Of a stretch of DNA of 5,395 nucleotides, positions 4,997 to 5,395 are shown one piece after another. The position numbers and the translations under genes are program-made. Source of the DNA: Sulfuricella sp. (GTDB lineage: Bacteria; Pseudomonadota; Gammaproteobacteria; Burkholderiales; Sulfuricellaceae). The notes under the pieces were generated by a model that searched no databases, was not told the DNA's origin, and saw only the letters and a list, made by a program, of their open reading frames with translations. Every line of letters begins with the position of its first letter. The stretch's first letter is position 1. The stretch covers positions 1 through 5,395 of the forward strand of contig JAUYSN010000390.1 in assembly GCA_030696235.1 (NCBI GenBank), in the 5' to 3' direction.

Positions 4997-5395
4997 TCAA
5001 CCCCGGCTGAACTCGAACCTTTCGTAGCCCGCTGTTTGTTCCACCAGCTTGACGGCGCGGACGGGCTGGGTCGCATTGCCATCGAGCTCGAGCAGTAGCT
5101 CGCGTTGCGGGCCGAAGGTTCCGCGTGGTGCGATCAGGGTTTCCGGCTGCTTGAGCAGGGGAATTTCCGGCAGCAGCAGGGCTGCCTGGAAAGTTTCCGC
5201 CGGGCCGGCAATGGAAGGTTTGATTCTGGCTGGATCGGCCTTGGGGGCGACAAGCTGTGCGCCGATTTCAAGATGGTCGGCCTTGTCGCTTTTCACCCAG
5301 CGCACGGCGCCGACATTCCATTTGTTCGCCCCAGCCGCTTTTAACCCGATCACATCGCCTGGGAGAATCTGGGGCAGGGTCTCGAAAGCACCGCT
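4997..5395 (-). CDS. Conserved hypothetical protein, C-terminal part, possible PilZ-like barrel (5' partial)
   Basis: The last 132 residues of a minus-strand gene are visible; the frame is open to the right edge, so the start is missing. The visible part runs from LPQILPGDVIGLKA through KWNVGAVRWVKSD and LEIGAQLVAPKADPARIKP, then a proline-rich linker and a second beta-rich stretch, to the end EQTAGYERFEFSRG. The pattern 'GDVIGL...W.VGAVRWV....LEIGAQLVAP' looks like beta strands of a small barrel, as in PilZ-type domains, but no classic RxxxR...DxSxxG motif is in the visible part. The GTG at 5353 is probably an internal valine, since the same frame gives family-like residues before it. Function is not assigned. 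It converges on the YihY gene with an 11-base gap. Confidence 0.7.
   Translation of the reverse strand, partial: SGAFETLPQILPGDVIGLKAAGANKWNVGAVRWVKSDKADHLEIGAQLVAPKADPARIKPSIAGPAETFQAALLLPEIPLLKQPETLIAPRGTFGPQRELLLELDGNATQPVRAVKLVEQTAGYERFEFSRG

Noticed and set aside
4371..5000. 209-codon minus-strand ORF antisense to the YihY 3' half
   Set aside because: It is Q/R/H-rich, with no recognisable domain; a shadow of the real gene.

Overview
The window looks like chromosomal DNA from a betaproteobacterium, probably of the Nitrosomonadales/Sulfuricella type. This is inferred from the GC-rich coding sequence, the pssA-leuA gene order typical of the betaproteobacterial ilv-psd-pssA-leuA cluster, and the DUF2069 and YihY/BrkB neighbours. 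I could not run a database search, so the taxon is an inference.

Bases 1-609 hold the 3' part of pssA (phosphatidylserine synthase), whose N-terminus lies off the left edge. Its stop codon lies inside the left arm of a dispersed-type inverted repeat (604-719). An imperfect 23-bp direct repeat (577-599 and 729-751) flanks this element, and the right copy can be read as an older end of pssA. From about 757 to 984 comes what appears to be a private control region for leuA: candidate promoters, a 27-codon leucine-rich leader ORF (808-891) with two Leu-Leu-Leu runs and a terminal Arg4, then mutually exclusive hairpins, and finally the leuA ribosome binding site. Together these look like a transcription attenuator that senses charged leucyl-tRNA.

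leuA (985-2520) is a complete 2-isopropylmalate synthase. Five bases after its stop lies a second, near-perfect inverted repeat (2525-2600), so leuA and its leader are bracketed by two palindromic repeats with similar termini. The downstream one probably also acts as a terminator.

On the minus strand follow two overlapping genes: a HugZ-type split-barrel flavin/heme-binding-like protein (3671-2970) and a small DUF2069 membrane protein (2973-2632) that starts with TTG and is translationally coupled. Divergent from them is a YihY/BrkB-type inner-membrane protein (about 3756-4985). It converges, with an 11-base gap, on the 3' end of a partial minus-strand gene of uncertain, possibly PilZ-like, type (5395-4997).

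Functionally, the left half joins phospholipid synthesis to the first committed step of leucine synthesis. The right half encodes membrane and redox-type proteins of poorly known role. The most interesting element is the leuA leader region.
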